From NCBI GenBank assembly GCA_023391955.1, contig JAEWAA010000588.1, positions 1-6,309 on the forward strand: a stretch of DNA of 6,309 bases, given 5' to 3'. The position numbers and the translations under genes are program-made. Positions 5,210 through 6,309 of the stretch are shown one piece after another. The DNA is from Bacillota bacterium (GTDB taxonomy: Bacteria; Bacillota; Bacilli; Paenibacillales; NBRC-103111). The notes under the pieces are model-generated. The model saw nothing but the letters and a program-made list of their open reading frames with translations. It was not told the origin of the DNA and did no database searches. Position 1 is the first letter of the stretch; each line of letters starts with the position of its first letter.

Positions 5210-6184
5210 CTAGAATAGTCTGGATTCACCCATACGCTTGGCGAGGGTATTCGCCGAGAACAGAAGGATGAAGCTGACGACGGTTTTGAACATCCCTGCT
5301 GCTATGGAGAGGGAGAAGTTGCTCTGCGCTATGCCATACTTAAGGACGAATATGTCAATGTTCTCGGAATAATCCACATTCATGCCGTTGCCCAGGAGGT
5401 ACTGTGGCTCGAATCCCGATTCCAGCAGATAGCCGATGTTCATGATTAACAGCACGATGACAACCGGTTTAATGCCGGGCAGCGTAATGTAGAACATTTT
5501 CTGCAGCCGGCTGGCCCCGTCGATGTCCGCCGATTCATACTGGGACGGATCAATGGTGGTCATCGCCGCCAGATACACAATGGTGTTCCAGCCGATATCC
5601 TTCCAAACAGAGCTTGCTCCGAAGATTCCCCAGAAATATTCCGGGACACCCAAAAACAGAATTTCGTTTCCCTTCTCGATTGCACCGGACCAGATCAGCA
5701 TCTGATTGATGATTCCGTCAGGGGACAGTGTCGATTGAATGATGCTCGCCGCCACTACCCATGAGATAAAGTGGGGCAGATAGCTGACGGTTTGCACCAC
5801 CCGCTTAAAGGCTACATTCTTCACTTCATTCAACAGCAGCGCCAGCGTAATCGCTGTGGTAAAGCCTAATACCAGATTAATCGAGCTCATCGCCAGGGTA
5901 TTGCGCAGCACCCGCAAAAACCGTTCATCGCCGAACAGAAATTTGAAGTGGTCAAAGCCTACCCAGGTTTGATCCCAAAAGCCCAATGCCGGCTTATAAT
6001 TCTGGAAAGCGATGGTCCAGCCCCATAGGGGCACATACTTGAAAATAATCAACCAAATGAGAAAAGGCACGGACATACATACCAGCACACGCTGCTGGAC
6101 CAGCTTCGCAAAAAACAGCTTGATTCCCTTGGGCTTATCCGTTAAAGCCAGCGGGGTGCTTTCGATTACAGTCGTTTTCTCCAT
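5210..6184 (-). CDS. Carbohydrate ABC transporter permease, LplB type (CUT1)
   Basis: 324 residues from the ATG at 6184. The N-terminal tail leads into a first membrane segment around 33-58 (VLVCMSVPFLIWLIIFKYVPLWGWTI); WVGFDHFKFLF (74-84) and SYLPHFISWVVAASII (134-149) are hallmark stretches of LplB-like permeases. The EAA loop lies at about 217-236 (ESADIDGASRLQKMFYITLP, Gly at 223). About six hydrophobic segments in total fit a MalF-type subunit of normal length for this branch. An ATG pair at 6217/6214 would add 10-11 residues but lacks a ribosome binding site. The ATG at 6184 has GGAAGGAGAG upstream at roughly 10-12 nt, so it is preferred. The stop is 17 bp before the partner permease; upstream lies the hairpin and the end of the solute-binding protein gene. 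No ATPase gene is adjacent, as is usual where an MsmX-type ATPase is shared. Confidence 0.94.
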   Translation of the reverse strand: MEKTTVIESTPLALTDKPKGIKLFFAKLVQQRVLVCMSVPFLIWLIIFKYVPLWGWTIAFQNYKPALGFWDQTWVGFDHFKFLFGDERFLRVLRNTLAMSSINLVLGFTTAITLALLLNEVKNVAFKRVVQTVSYLPHFISWVVAASIIQSTLSPDGIINQMLIWSGAIEKGNEILFLGVPEYFWGIFGASSVWKDIGWNTIVYLAAMTTIDPSQYESADIDGASRLQKMFYITLPGIKPVVIVLLIMNIGYLLESGFEPQYLLGNGMNVDYSENIDIFVLKYGIAQSNFSLSIAAGMFKTVVSFILLFSANTLAKRMGESRLF

Positions 6185-6230
6185 ATCCGGATCTCTCTCC
6201 TTCCGGTGCCGCATCATCGCAGAATAGCGC

Positions 6231-6270
6231 CGGGAGGGCCGGCCAAGTCCTGTGAAGTCCGGCCCTCCCG
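6231..6270 (-). repeat. Perfect GC-rich intercistronic hairpin between solute-binding protein and permease genes
   Basis: CGGGAGGGCCGG (6231-6242) and CCGGCCCTCCCG (6259-6270) are exactly complementary, a 12-bp stem with a 16-nt loop and a single A-T pair per arm. On the transcript it lies right after the solute-binding protein stop codon and before the LplB-type permease start. No U-run follows, so it is not a standard terminator. The likely role is protecting the upstream binding-protein message from 3' exonuclease decay or partly attenuating permease expression. Confidence 0.8.
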
Positions 6271-6278
6271 TATACGCT

Positions 6279-6309
6279 TTATTTACCGCCCTTGGCGATG
6301 TCGATCAGC
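6279..6309 (-). CDS. C-terminal end of an extracellular solute-binding protein (partial)
   Basis: Only the last nine codons and the stop are visible, reading LIDIAKGGK then TAA. The frame was chosen because this short amphipathic ending with terminal lysines is typical of LplA/YtcQ-like sugar-binding lipoproteins, and such a gene is expected directly upstream of LplB/LplC-type permeases. The piece is too short for identification by sequence alone, so the call rests mainly on context. Confidence 0.55.
   Translation of the reverse strand, partial: LIDIAKGGK

Noticed and set aside
4212..5213. Plus-strand open frame of 333 codons opposite the LplC-type permease
   Set aside because: It is rich in His, Gln and Gly with no domain and no ribosome binding site, while the opposite strand encodes an unmistakable permease with an EAA loop.
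6231..6270. Intrinsic terminator between the binding-protein and permease genes
   Set aside because: The stem is strong, but the minus strand continues GCGCTATTCTGCG with no U-run, so classical rho-independent termination is not supported.

Overview
The window looks like part of a Paenibacillus-type chromosome (Bacillota, moderately GC-rich). The grounds are strong AAGGAGG-type ribosome binding sites, rho-independent terminators, an LplB/LplC-type sugar permease pair with no ATPase gene beside it, a YuiD-type divergent PAP2 protein and a lipoprotein-type CueP. The genus is an inference from gene content and style; no marker gene is present.

Layout. (1) Positions 1-2399, minus strand: three genes run leftward in the order YcaQ-like winged-helix DNA glycosylase (1179-2399), NodB-fold polysaccharide-deacetylase-like protein (341-1132), then a CueP-family copper-binding lipoprotein (1-273, C-terminus outside the window). 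The last two appear to start with TTG. (2) Positions 2400-2486: a short divergent regulatory region with an operator-like inverted repeat. (3) Positions 2487-3305, plus strand: a GNAT-family acetyltransferase followed by a terminator that looks bidirectional. (4) Positions 3364-3621: a non-coding convergent gap holding four copies of a 25-bp repeat arranged as a mirror-symmetric dyad with an exact 50-bp period on each side. (5) Positions 3622-4074, minus strand: a YuiD-type divergent PAP2 (DUF212) membrane protein with its own likely promoter. (6) Positions 4171-6309, minus strand: the end of a sugar-uptake operon. The order of transcription is the solute-binding protein (only its last codons visible), a perfect 12-bp GC-rich intercistronic hairpin, the LplB-type permease, the LplC-type permease, and a terminator whose RNA loop is UUCG.

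How the genes work together. The right-hand operon encodes the membrane part of a CUT1 carbohydrate importer. It probably borrows a shared MsmX-type ATPase encoded elsewhere, and the hairpin after the binding-protein gene would allow more binding protein than permease to be made. The left-hand genes combine DNA repair, a deacetylase-like enzyme and copper handling; whether they form one functional unit is unclear. The feature most worth a second look is the dyad-symmetric repeat element at 3376-3558, which resembles a BIME/REP-like intergenic element placed between two convergent genes.
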